From Epiperipatus broadwayi (Eukaryota; Onychophora; Udeonychophora; Euonychophora; Peripatidae): a stretch of 64,000 nucleotides of DNA. This document shows, piece by piece, positions 21,907 through 33,899 of this stretch. Under the pieces are notes generated by a model. The model searched no databases and was not told the DNA's origin. It saw only the letters and a list, made by a program, of their open reading frames with translations. Location: NCBI GenBank assembly GCA_028023455.1, contig JAQFVV010000277.1:1-64000 (forward strand), given 5' to 3'. Made by a program: the position numbers and the translations under genes. Within the stretch, counting starts at the first letter, position 1, and each line of letters opens with the position of its first letter.

Positions 21907-24900
21907 GTAAGATAAAAAACAATTAATTAATATATAACTATTTTATGCATTTTTCTTTGGATATTAAAATATTTTTTTAATGATCGAATGTGTATGTGTG
22001 TATTGTAGCATTATATTTTGATACCAATACTATCATGGTCTAAAAAGTATGAATTGTTAAAAAATTGTTTTGATTATATATCTCATAATAGATAGGATTA
22101 TCAAGTGATAGGTGTAAGACCAAGGGGCAACTTCCATAAAGTCAATGTGCAAGGGGATAATCGTTTTTACTTATTTTTGGACTTCAAATATTAGTTTTTG
22201 CATATTTTCAAATATTAAATGTTGCATTTCTTTATAACAATTTAAAAACAATTAATGAATTGTTTTAGTGATGGCTATAAATCCAGGTACACGTAGAATA
22301 GTGTTTGTGAATAAACATTAAGGGAAATCACAAGTAGTCAAAATTGGAATATTTACAACAAATTCAAAATGAATAAATTGTCGATTAAATCAGCAGAAGT
22401 CCTAATAATTAGAAATATATAACATTTTGTACATTTACGTATAAATATGTAGGCGCATGTGTAAGAATATTCACAAAATTAGAAAAATGTACCAGAAAGA
22501 TTACCAAAACAATTAGTGAAATTTTAGATAATTAAATGTTTAGATTTATAAATATTTCTTAAACACTAAAATATAAAACGTAATGAAATTATTGATGTTA
22601 AAATACTAGTAACATTTTATTGATCTAATAATGTTTATTGGCAAAATTTATTGCTCTAATAAGGTTTGTTAATAAATGAATAAATGCACTTTCATTTATT
22701 TGTTATAAGAAATTGATGTTAAACATTTTATTATTATTTCATTGTTTTATATTTCAAAATGAGTACATTTTCCCACCCATTTAGAAAAAAACTATAGGAT
22801 CTCATCTGATTATTTACAGTTCTATCGAGATGCCCCGGAAATCAACTAGAGGAGAGATGCATTGTGGAAAATTTTGATATCAGGAGAAAACCTATACATA
22901 CGAGTAAATTAAAATGAGAGATCAATGTTTAAAATTTTCATTGTAGTGCAAGATCATTCGTATTTTTATCCAAAATCACGATTTTTGTACCTACCTTTCC
23001 GAGAATGATGGGGTAAGAAAAACGTCTAGGAGTCTGCCCTACATAGAGTCAGGTCAGCAATGTATGTAATTTAAACTAAAATATAAAAGGAAAAACAACG
23101 CTTTTTTTTTAAATTTTCAGTTAAGAAAATTTGAAATTTGTGATATTGAAATTCTAGAATATCTGACTAAAATTTGTTTAAAGTATTAAATAGCTAAATT
23201 GCTTTTCTCCAAATTCAAAGGAATATACTTTTAATATGTGTTCCAATAAAATTTTGTGTGATTATCCCAGAATCTTATCCAGTAAAGGAAGCTTTTAGCA
23301 AAGAATATTGGAAGTACCTCATATAATAAAGGAATAAATAGTATATTGTTATTGAATAGAAACAATTGAAATAATTTTCTTCAAAACATCCTAAGCATGA
23401 AAGCAGTATAGCGATCAGAATACTTATTTTGACAAAGAATTACTTGAAGATTTTATGTGTTTATACGTACGACTATCAAAAGAATTAAGGAGATTAAAGG
23501 AATTCATGATATACATGTAATATTTGAGATCAATATTTTTCAAAATAGATTAATTTGATTGTGATGATTTTAATCTTCAATAAACTTGAATAGTAGTGCT
23601 GCTACAAATCGTTAAATTTGCTGGTGTTTGCAATTTCTATTATTGATAAATTTGGGAATGTTCGATAACTGATTTCCATGTAAACTTTATATGAATGACA
23701 TTTTAGTTAGTTATGTTTTAATGAATAGTTTAATGAATTATTAGAGTAGTAAATATATCAAATCTAACCATAAATCTCCGTTGGAAATCCAGGTAGTATA
23801 TTTTGTATTCAATATTTAAGGGTATAGTGTGATAGATAAGTGAAAATGAATACAGATTAAATCTTTGTTAGTGGAGAGAGATTGCATTTTTTTAACCATC
23901 ATTTTAAATTTATTTAAAATATAAATATTAAGTTATATTTCATCATTTGTGATTTTTCTTTTAAAGTTCCTTTCTCAGTCCATTTTTGAGTAAAATTATC
24001 TAGAAGAAGTAATACATATTTTCAGGATAAAGGTTATTTATATTTGGTTCACCAAATACTATGTGTTAAAATATATGCTATAATTAATTTAAAATTCCGA
24101 GTTGAGATTTGCTGCTGTGATATAATTTATATACCAGTTCATCTAACATGGTGGAAAAATATTAAAATACTCTATTGCATAGGTGTTTGTAAAATAAACT
24201 TTACAGCAATAAAATTTGAATTCAAACTTAAGTGGATAAAGAAAGTAACTAATGTGTAAGTATTAAATTTATAGTTTTGAGATACTTAATTTGATTATAT
24301 GTTCAAAGTAAAAGTGGGATGAAATATTGCAATCCATCTCCTATAACATGTGTATTGTATTGCTACACATACCGTGAGTTTATACATCAAATGTAGATAC
24401 AATCAATACACTACATATATCTTCAAAAGAGTCAAAAACATTTATCTTTAATATTTGCTGTCAAATAGTGCTGATTTGTATTTTATTATTATTATTTTGT
24501 TTGTTATTTACATGAAATAAACAATTTTGTTATTTTTGTTAAAGTATATGGTATTGTTCTTTAATCATCATTTTGATACCATTTAAGTTCAGGTCAAGAA
24601 ATCACACTGCTGATTTATTTAAGGTTACTTAAATATTTTTATTATATTTGCTATTTGAATCCAATAAATTAAAAGTATAATGCATACATAAAAATCCCTG
24701 TTATTCATATTCATTTTGATAGTAGTAAATGTTTATTAAAGAAAAGCCCTGAAATAATTATTACGATAAGTCTTAATGATTATCTATTAATAGAAACCCT
24801 GAGAATATGTAGTTAATGAATAGATAAAACAAAATTATATAAGTATGAAATCATTTAGTAATAAACCAGTGATTGTTGAAATATAAAAAAAAATTATATA

Positions 24901-25150
24901 TTTTAAAAGTTTAGTAGTCAATATTTAAATCCCTGAGAAATTACATATTTATATTGATTATTTATTTTGTTTGGGAAATCTGGAATGAGTGTGTTCATGT
25001 GGTTTAGAGTCTTATAAAGGCTCACCTATTACAAATGCAACCAGAAGTGCATTTTCAATTTCACTCTGATTTTCTTTTTAGCACAATTAATCTCTTACTC
25101 ACCAAGTCTCTTCCAAACAAAGTTAGATTGAGAGGTTAAAGTATATATAT
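21907..25150. other. Intron, no clear feature
   Basis: AT-rich. A slightly GC-richer patch lies near 22830-23050 (gatgccccggaaatc, gaaaaacgtctagg), which could be an old element end. I see no ORF or repeat pair that supports a call. Confidence 0.4.
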
Positions 25151-25152
25151 AT

Positions 25153-25537
25153 AAATAGTAATAAAAAACACAATTACTTTTCTATAAAGTTGTTTTAATA
25201 TTTCAACCAGCAGTCTGGTTTTCATTAGAAAGCACAGCAAAATGGCTATTTCCAGAATTTAAACACTAAAATATTACAAACATTTACATATCAGATAACT
25301 TGGTATTAAAAAAGTATGAGATATTTATCAGGTAGTTGATTGATAAGAAATGTTGTATAAAAAATTTTAGCCTATAGGAATTAATTTTATTATCTGATAT
25401 GTAAATGTAATATTTTAGTGTTTAAATTCTGGAAATAGCCATTTTGTTTGCGCTTTCTGATGAAAACCAGTCTGCTTGTTGAAATATTAAAACAGCTTTA
25501 TTGAAAAGTAATTGTGTGTTTTTTATTACTATTTTTA
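25153..25537. mobile_element. Foldback element, about 147-bp inverted arms
   Basis: Left arm 25153-25299 and right arm 25389-25537 pair from agtaataaaaaacacaatta at the outside to catttacatatcagataa at the inside, including ccatttt/aaaatgg and ccagtctg. The spacer is about 90 bases with no ORF. The 'gttgaaatattaaaacag' motif recalls Penelope pseudo-LTR ends in this window. Confidence 0.8.
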
Positions 25538-25809
25538 TTTTTCCTGGAGTTAGTTCATATATTTATATATACAAAACAAAATGAAACTAAAGTTAACTAT
25601 ATTAAATTTATATCAATACTAATTAAACACAAATATTATGACTGCAGTCAATATATAGCTTGTTTATCATCTTCACTGCTCTCAACAGATGTTTGATCAG
25701 TTGTCAGCCAGAAATTAATTTTGACATTAGGTTGCTACAATCATTAGCGTACACTGACTACTTGTGCTACTATAAATATATCTATATAAGAGAGATATGA
25801 GAATGGATT

Positions 25810-26490
25810 ACTGATAAACAGAGCAAAACTCTCCATACAGTATTACCACCTGTGCCAAACAGAGTAATCAATAGGCATTAGATAGGGATTTTATGCACAA
25901 GCCTTTTGGCATCCATTTATTACTCTGTTTAGCACAGGTGGCAATACTATATGGAGAGTTTTGCTCTGTTTATCAACAATTAATGTGCTAGTATAGGAAA
26001 TGTGATCATGTGATGCTTAATGGTTTAACACCTATCCTGCCTAATAGGATAGTGGTGGCTATGGTTGTAAAAGAGCCAAAGACACCAAAATTGTATGGGT
26101 GCTGAACTGAGTTCAGACCCATATGACTATATTAGCTATTGAGCTTAGATTGAAAATATTTTTTGTGTTTTCAATTTCATTCTCATAGTTTTGTAGTTAA
26201 GTAGAGATAAAAGGTGGTTGCTAGAGGGTTGCATTAGATCCTAAGATCTAGATGCAGTGCTCTCAGATCCAAAGCTCCTCACTGACGAAGGCCACAAGCC
26301 AGAAACTAGTCTGGGGATATTGGATGAGTAGGCATTAGATAGGGATTTTATGCACAAGCCTTCTGGCATCCATTGATTACTCTGTTAGCACAGGTGGCAA
26401 TACTGTATGGAGAGTTTTGCTCTGTTTATCAACAATTAATGTGCTAGTATAGGAAATGTGATCATGTGATGCTTAATAGAATGGATTACT
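25810..26490 (+). mobile_element. Hammerhead-family repeat, copy 2: tandem unit with inverted left flank
   Basis: The stretch 25875-26022 (aggcattagatagggatttt ... gatcatgtgatgcttaat) recurs at 26329-26476, so the unit length is about 455 bases in a head-to-tail arrangement. The left flank, 25816-25875, is the inverted copy of the unit end (agcaaaactctccatacagt). The middle holds the best hammerhead of the window. No ORF. It fits a Penelope pseudo-LTR pair or a retrozyme. Confidence 0.8.
26267..26325 (+). ncRNA. Type I hammerhead ribozyme, best copy
   Basis: The core CUGACGA (26282-26288) and GAAA (26102 offset: 26302-26305) lie either side of a short stem II, GGC-cacaa-GCC. Stem I pairs as UCCUCA (26276-26281) with UGGGGA (26312-26317) and, beyond a small internal loop, AUCCAA (26267-26272) with UUGGAU (26320-26325). 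Stem III is minimal: AC/GU around two bases, with the predicted cleavage after C at 26311 in GUC. The A-A pair next to the core in stem II is non-canonical. Very short stem III is known for hammerheads of Penelope-like elements and animal retrozymes, which are thought to act as dimers. Activity is inferred. Confidence 0.7.
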
Positions 26491-26519
26491 ATTGTAAATA
26501 TGAATTATTAAATATAAGT

Positions 26520-27665
26520 TGATTCCAGGGGAGATTCTGAGCACCCCCCCAGAAGTTTCTCGGCTTTAGCCTGGCCTCCCCTCCTAGTGTCATGAGAAGG
26601 GAGCTGGAGAAAATATTCTCACAAAGGTTAAGAACACAGTGACATCCCTAACCAAGGTCCCACTCTCCTTGTTGGGGAAGGTCGCACTATTAAATGCAGC
26701 TGTGCTACCCAAAATCACTTATTTTATGGCCGGTTTTTCCCCTACTAAGACCTTTATAAAAAAGGTGGAGACTCAATGTAGGAGGCTTTGCTGGTGCGTG
26801 AGAACAGCAGTAATTGGCCTCAACTCCCTTCAAAAGCCTAAATCACAAAATGGACTTGGACTCCATTCAATCAACACCTTCTTAATCCAGAAAGCCCACA
26901 ATATTTTAACCAAACTATTTCAGGATAATCCAAAAATGGAAAGCCCCCTACCAATAAATGAGGTTGAACCCACTGACTGCCCCCCCCAAGAAAGGGTAAC
27001 ATTTGGTTACAGCAACAGGTCACACTCGTGACTAAAAATGTAACAATGTCCAATTCCCTTTTCAATGGCAAGCTTTTCTATTGGGGACACCCATGCTCTA
27101 ATCAATGGTAGCAGTCCCATCACTAAGACCAGACTTCAGCTAGGGATCAAGCAGCTTGCAGGGTTAACAAAGTTTTGGAAGCTGGAGGCGAAATTAGTAG
27201 ACTTTATAATTAAAGTTAACCTTGAGGCCCTACCAACGGCTGCATTCCTCCACCACAAGCAGAGGTATAAAATGGATCCGATATGCCCTCTGTGCGAGAA
27301 AACCGATGAAACAATTTCCCACATTCTTCAGGAATGTGAGACCTGGAATAAACTACGCTACCTGACATTGCAAAAGACCACAGATAAAGACTGGGCCTGG
27401 GTGGATATGGTGAAAGCTTTTAAAAAGGGCTCCTTTGGCAGTGTTAGATTGGCAACTTATGTTAACTTTGTCATCTGGTTGGCACGAAATAAGGTAACTT
27501 TTGAAAAGGGTATTGATTACAATATTGAGGTATTATACTTCAAATTGTTAAATGACGCCAAGGACCATGACAAGAGGACATGCCAGCCATGGCTAACCGA
27601 TCAGACTTGGAACCAGATCAAACTAGGGCCATGCCTTGCCTAGTGTAGTGCTTACCTTACATAAT
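26520..27665 (+). pseudogene. 5'-truncated L1/Tx1-like LINE, C-terminal half
   Basis: One frame with a single gap region of stops (27029-27064) covers 26639-27031 and 27065-27643. The first part, LGKVALLNAAVLPKITY ... CRRLCWC ... NGLGLHSI, matches the region after the RT palm of L1/Tx1-type proteins. The second part holds CPLCEKTDETISHILQEC (CX2CX8HX4C, about 27280-27340), the zinc-ribbon-like end domain of such LINEs. No catalytic FADD is left. The sequence is clearly GC-richer than its surroundings and ends near ataataaataaat, a short A/T tail. Confidence 0.75.
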
Positions 27666-27859
27666 AAATAAATCGATATATTAGTAATTAGAAATTATAA
27701 CAGCCCAAAGAGCACTAACATATCACGATGATAAATCCTGGGAAATGAAGGTAGTTAAGCCTGAACAAATTAATAAAAGATTAGGAATAGATAGAAGGGA
27801 AAGTGACTGCTCTACAAGTGGTATGCCATGCAAACCAAGAAATAAGCATATATACCTAT

Positions 27860-28010
27860 AAAGCCATTTATAACAGAACTGGGAGAGTTTTAATGGTGAA
27901 ATAGACTTGTACAATTGGACAATCCAAACACCTTCTCATTTATAACAGTACTGATAATGCTCAAATGGTGAAATAGACTTGTACAATTAGACAATCCAAG
28001 AACAATATTC
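27860..28010 (+). repeat. Local tandem duplication
   Basis: tataacag.actg...tggtgaaatagacttgtacaatt.gacaatcca occurs at about 27870-27927 and again at 27940-28000. Part of AT-rich intron sequence with no ORF. Confidence 0.7.
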
Positions 28011-28539
28011 CCACTGCAACTGAAGCAGTTGCCTTGTTTCTTTCAAGCTATGGCCCCAAATAATAATGAGACACGAATAGAAGTTTTCTGAAAGTGTAAC
28101 ATTGCTGTTAATATAACAACATTTTTGTCTCCAGATAACTAATGGAGAAATGGACATGTATAATTGGACAGTTTTGTGAACAATAATTTCAGCATAAGAA
28201 GTTGGGTTTATGTGTGTAAGTCTGGAAGGGCAGGTGAATTTTGTCACTGCACTTCTGGGACTATTAATTTCCCACTCACCTATCCATACATTTATACTTG
28301 AATGTTCAAAATCATATGCATTGAATCAAGTGTATGGGTGCGGATGCGCTTGACACGCACCGACACTCCCTAAATTTCTTTGTAATGATTCTTATTGATT
28401 GCATTGTAAAACTTATGCCTCTTGAATCGTCTTGAGGCACAAATAAAGGCATTTGAAACTAAGTTGATTCATTTCATTTTATACAATGATTTATGTAATT
28501 TTAATTTTCACTTCATTACATATAAAATAATTTTGCATA

Positions 28540-28705
28540 AGTATGTGTGTATGCTTAATAAAATGGGATATATTTTTTCCTCTCTATTTTATTATCTGGC
28601 TGAATGCACTTTTGGTAATTATGATGCTCGTTACTGAAAGTGCATTCAGTCAGATAACAAAGCAGAAAGGAAAAAATATCCCACTTCATCTAGCATTCAC
28701 ACATA
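28540..28705. repeat. Inverted repeat, about 70-bp arms
   Basis: ttatctggctgaatgcactt (28597-) pairs with aagtgcattcagtcagataa (28638-). Further out, gggatatattttttcct pairs with aggaaaaaatatccca. Small foldback or MITE. Confidence 0.75.
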
Positions 28706-28849
28706 CATACGCAAAAATAGTACATATAAATTTTATTAAGCTTGTAAATAAGCAGGCTATTAAACATGTAGCGCTGAAAACTTTAGATCATTTTATGGAG
28801 AAACCAATTCCAATGAGAATCATTTTAACAAATAAATAAATAATGCCCA

Positions 28850-30780
28850 TTATATGATTAATAAATTATTCATTCATATCGCTACTAATATAAAGTTTTT
28901 CATTTCTTTGAGTGCTACTGATGTAACAACGTAGAAGTTAGATAAAAATGAGTCATTTTTTGTTAGATAAGAGAAAGGGAACTTACAAAATGTTGAAATC
29001 ACTTTTAGAGTCTGATTTGTGAATTATTATTGTGATATGCACATGAGAATTAGTTCACTATAAGATAATAAATATGATATAGTATTTTGCAATTGAGAAA
29101 ATTAAGAATTTTTTTTTTTTCTGTAATGTTGCTCGACACAGAAACTGCAACCTCTCTGATAGGAAATAAAGTAACAGTACACAGATCAACAAGTATGAGT
29201 TGATAATTAAAATATACAAATTCTTAAAGATTAACTACCAATTTTGAACTTCATGAAATCGAAGTGGAAACAGTTTGAGAAAGTCATTATCTTAGCCTTG
29301 CTTCATGCTAAATAGAACAAGAGCGCATTTACATATATTCTACAATCAAAAATGTTTAGACAATCTTTTCACTGACCTTTTATGAAGAAGCACTTTGCAT
29401 TTTTTTTATTTTATTTATCTTTTACAAGTATTATTTACAGATACGTAGTTTGTTTTAATATATGTTTTGTTCTAATGAGTTTTTCTATTATAAGTGTAAT
29501 TTAAATCTTGACAGTGTTCTTCGGTATTTGGTTTATTTTTCTAGTGTACTTAGTTTCCTGTGTAACTATCTGTCTAACACTAGAAACCCACTCCTAGGAA
29601 TAATCTCCAGGCATAAGCCAGAATTATCTGCATAGATGACGGATATGCACAGTGCTGATGTTGGAAACTAAGTCTTGTTTTATGCAGACATAATCTTAAG
29701 GCTACATATGCCTGGTTTATTCACATATTGATTGCAACCGTATATAGCATTTGTGAATAGTTGGATGTGTTTTACAATTGAGATTGGAGGATGACCCAAT
29801 TCACTGTAGAGGGACCATTACAGTTTCTAATTGTCATCTTAGATATATCACCATAACCCAGTGATAATAGTGCCCAAGATATTGGAGAGATCATTAGGCA
29901 GTTAATAGCAGTGACAGTGGGCATCTGCATTGTTAAGGGGGTAATGAAATTAAGATTCACAATGCCAGGCATAAGCTCTTGGTATGTTTGTGATAATTTG
30001 CACTAATCACAAATTGCCAAACTTAAAGAATAGTAGAAGTGTATGGAAAGAGGAATAGCTTTGTTTGTTTTTTTCCAATGAGTCATGATTTTGTCTACCG
30101 TATAAAGAATATTATCCGCTTTAACATAGCCACATAGTGAATTCATTTATTAATGACTGGTAGACTGCTTCTCCACTGGCTATCTTCATGTTGCTTGCTA
30201 TTAATTATGATATCTGTCACATTACCGTTGGTCAATGGCATATACCTCAAATTTTAAATTATGTATTGCTTTCTTTTCTTAATAGTATCTCTGTGGTCAT
30301 TTTCCAGCAGCTTTACATCCACTCAAATACTATCTTTCAACTAATATTGCTATAATGGATTTATTTACATACATCTTTGGCAGCCCTATTTCCTGTCCCT
30401 TTATGTAGTGGATTATTCATTATTGTACATTGCCTGGTGTCACAATTTCATTGAATCAATGCACCTGGTAAATTTTAAGATTACTTCAAGTTCATCTTTA
30501 ATTATGGATGACAGACTGTCTTTCATATCATAGTATATCACTTTGTTTTCTCATCTTAACATGTTATATGTGTGTAGTGTTCTCATTTTATAATTCCTTT
30601 TGTTTCGTGCAATTTTTAAGCCAGTATTGTATTTAGTTATTTATTCTTTCAAAGCCCCTTTCTTTATATTAGTAATTATATGTTGAATTATTTATATCAT
30701 CTAATATTCAATACTGAATGTTTTTAGAAAAATTTAAACTTTTCAAATCCATTCAACTGTTAGTAATAGCACACAAGTTG
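28850..30780. other. Intron, largely uncharacterised; moderately complex block at 29575-29990
   Basis: The block 29575-29990 has balanced composition (ccactcctaggaataatctc, cataagcc ... tatgcacagtgctgatg, tgatgacccaattcactgtag). It holds a 66-codon minus-strand frame without a recognised motif and is probably an old repeat. The rest shows nothing I can support. Confidence 0.35.
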
Positions 30781-30799
30781 TTTTGAATGGTATTATTCT

Positions 30800-31250
30800 C
30801 ACTTTTTCAGGTTTTGCTGACTTGATCAATGACAATACTAGTATGGGAAACAAATTTAGACCTTCAGATTGAATTTAAGATTATGCTTAATCAACTAAGT
30901 TATTCTGCCAAAGACAATAGTCAATAGAAAATTTATATATTTATCTATGAGATACTTCCCGATTTCTCCACTTTTTAATAAGAGCAAAATTAATTAGTGA
31001 TGTCCAGATATTATGTATTACCATATTAGGTTGAGTTATGGAGTTATTTGCCATTGTCATGTGAGCAGCTTTTTGGAATTGTCTTCTTTGTACTTTTTCC
31101 TCTCTTTCCAATATTTTTGTATTTTCCCAGTTGAACATAAGTTCATTGGTATGACATGGTCTGCTTCTTTAGTTATGTCTAGTTTTTTTCTTTTAATTAT
31201 CAGCTTATGTTCTTTCAGTTGCTTTTCAATGAGGTGACTAATCTCCCTTT
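30800..31250 (-). pseudogene. Penelope-like element 3' end: endonuclease tail plus tRNA-like module
   Basis: On the minus strand, the frame ending near 30941 reads NWENTKILEREEKVQRRQF, then KAAHMTM ... HNIWTSLI. The ILERE...R..KEA block is typical of the end of Penelope GIY-YIG endonucleases, and 5' of it TKEADHVIP fits the preceding His-containing segment. Downstream, at about 30855-30915, lies the same tRNA-like module as at 14761-14835, in the same relative position. The catalytic half and the RT are missing. Confidence 0.6.
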
Positions 31251-32074
31251 ATATATCTTTAAGAATTTTTCCCCCTTTATTTTAAAGTTTTCTTTGTATC
31301 AATTTAACTTAATATTTTTTTTATGTTTTAATATTTTTATATGATTCCTCTTGACAATTGAAAATTAATTGCTTTTGGATGAGTTGCTGGACGAATGAGG
31401 TTGGATGTTTGACTGGATATAGATGAGTAGATTATAGGTAACACTGAAAATAAAAGAAAAAAAGATAGTATTGATTGTATCAAGTGAATAATTTTATAAC
31501 TTTATTCAATATTTTTTTGATTTATGCTGGTAATTATGGTAGGGGATAATTTTTTAAATGAGACTTTAGTGTATAAATGATTGGTCAGTTTTTCCTATGT
31601 GGAACTTCTTTTTTTATGCATTTATTAATATTTTTTGTTAAATTGTGTTTGATAGAAATTTGCTAGTTTGACACTTAAGTACGAAAGCATATAGAAATTT
31701 AGCTAATTTTTAAATTGTTAAACTAAATAAAGTTTTATATTCCCTGATCTAGTTTTGGACTTTAATTCATTAGCTTTTTGAGTTGAATGATATTATGAAT
31801 GATTATATTTAAGAATAAAATTTAAGTGTTTTTGTTTTTATGAAAATTGCTTTCCTAAAAGATGGACTGAAATTGGTTGAACATATGCTCTGCCAATTCA
31901 ATGTTAACTTTGTTAAATGGTTTTATTAAAGTTAGATAGCAAGAAAAATGAATATTTTTTGTGTAAATGTAGGAGTGGACAGATAAACACAGTGCACAGC
32001 TAGGTAGATGATCCATTTTATTGCTTTGTTTAAAATTGTTTAATTTCTAATATTTCGCTTCATTAACTTTGCAG

Positions 32075-32142
32075 TGCTGCTTCGTTAGTATATCACGAAG
32101 ACATAGAATCTGTTGAACTGCAGTCTGATGTTTATACATTAG
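32075..32142 (+). CDS. Coding exon 5 of those visible, unidentified gene
   Basis: A 68-base exon between cattaactttgcag and TTAG/gtaaat. The first base completes Asp from the previous exon, and then AASLVYHEDIESVELQSDVYTL is read. It ends with one base in excess, completed to Ala by the next exon. It is short and flanked by introns of 10.2 and 13.3 kb, so the support is the splice signals plus frame agreement on both sides, not length. Confidence 0.75.
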
Positions 32143-32227
32143 GTAAATTTGTTCAAACATTTTTTTTTTAAATATATTTTTGATCTGTATGTATAATTTA
32201 TTATCATTATTTTTATAATTTTTAAAT

Positions 32228-32275
32228 ATTAGGTTCTGAGGAAGACTGTTGAACAGTTGAAACTGTCAGCTATTT
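32228..32275 (+). ncRNA. Hammerhead-like motif
   Basis: CTGAGGA, then the hairpin ACTGTTgAACAGT, then GAAAC, is the right order and spacing for a hammerhead core (CUGANGA, stem II, GAAA). Stem I pairs poorly (GGUU with AGCU), so this is probably a relic. It is also close to the DNA motif seen at the ends of several retroelements in this window. Confidence 0.35.
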
Positions 32276-32404
32276 TGCAAGTGTGATTTATGAAGTGTCA
32301 CATTGTACCAAGTGCATAAAAGAAGTGTTTACATTATTTATATTAGCAATTAGTGATTTTGTTTTTGTCACAATAATTAGCCTAAAGAGTTAGTGAAAAG
32401 CATT

Positions 32405-32805
32405 ACTTGTCTTTTCTAGTGATCATTTTATGGATGTGAAAATTATCTTGAATTGTGTAACTTTTAAGTATACAGTTTGATTACTGATTTTCTGGTATTC
32501 TTGGTTTCTGAACCTTTATGATTTTTCTGGATTAAAGATATGTCACTTAGCCCCCATTGGTTACCTTCTTTAGTTTTAAAGTACCATAAACTCGTTTTAA
32601 ACATTACTTTTTTTTTTTTGATGTCCATTTTATGGTTGTGAAATTTACTTGAACTATGGGGCTTTTAAGTATACAATTTGATTACTGATTTTCTGGCATT
32701 CTTAGTTTCTGATCTTTGATATTTTTTTTGGATTAAAGATATGTCATTTAGCCCAGTACCCCCCCCCCCCCCATTATTTATCTTCTTTGTTTTTAAAATA
32801 CCATA
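32405..32805 (+). repeat. Tandem duplication, about 205-bp unit
   Basis: ttaagtatacagtttgatta, ctgattttctgg.attctt.gtttctga, ggattaaagatatgtca.tt and agccc occur at 32463-32556 and again at 32667-32755 in the same order. A poly-C run of 14 (32759-32772) lies in the second unit. Confidence 0.85.
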
Positions 32806-32890
32806 GGATTCTAAAACAAACATTGAATGTAAATTTTAAATATTTTAATAATCTAATTGGTATATATTAATAATATATTCTATATACTAT

Positions 32891-33879
32891 TGTAACGTCC
32901 ACTGTCTATTAGGGTTTTTATACGAGTTAACTTCCCGTACTGTGTGACCAAATTACGTCCTATCTATTAAATTTGTTTCGTCAGACAATTCAGTAAGATT
33001 TAATGGACACAATTATTTTTCCTGGTCACCCAACACCGTTTTAACTAAAGTAACTACTAAAATAATGGGATCAAGTAAGCCAGCTTTTAATTTATTTGAA
33101 AGGCACCAGGATTCTGTATAAAAAACCACTGACTAAATCCCTTTTATTTATGTAGTTATGACGAAATTATCTAGAAACTCTGGAGGATTGAGTTTCGGTA
33201 CAGCATTGGCAAAGGTAAATTATATTTTCAAATCTTCATAATTAACTTTAATAAATTTATTAATAATCATTAATAACGTACAATGAATAGGGGTATTAGA
33301 AATAATTATTTTTATTTTAACAAATTAAAATATAAAAAATAAATATAAAAAACATTATGAATTAATTAATTAGAAAGACGACACACACGCTAATCCAGAT
33401 ATGAATCAATAAAAAAAACAGTTCAACAATTATATTTCCTAGGCAAACAAGAGTCTCTTGAAGAATAAAATTTAAAGTCTTAATCGGGATTATTTTGATA
33501 TCAATTTTAAGAATTGTTTGCAAACTTTGTCACAATCGGGAAAAGTTACTCTTAACTTACCGGTAAGTTGGTGTAGGTTTTTGGGATCCTGAGCTCATAC
33601 GAATTTCCATTGGTCTCTCTTGCCGGCGTCTTCCATTATTGTTCCGCTCTATAGCTGAAGAAAAGGCACGATTGTAGTGACCCTTTCATTATAAAAAGTG
33701 TTCTTCACAAGGCCCGTTTCCTCCAAGACACGTAACTAGAAGGTGTAGAGAAGATCCAGATCGAAGTTGTCCTCCTCTTTTTATACTCGATCCGGTTTTT
33801 GAAGCTTCTTCACATCCTTTTGTCTTTTTATCAGCATACAAGATAATAATCTTGTACACTCTGTTAAATTTAAGTTACA
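32891..33879 (+). repeat. Possible solo LTR
   Basis: Starts TGTAACGTCC and ends AAGTTACA, an inverted TGTAAC/GTTACA pair of LTR type. The stretch is GC-richer than its surroundings and has TATA-like and promoter-like parts near 33775-33790. No target duplication is visible (left actat, right aagtt), so the borders may be wrong. It could instead be another element or a regulatory segment. Confidence 0.35.
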
Positions 33880-33899
33880 AAGTTCTTCTTTTTTATCAA

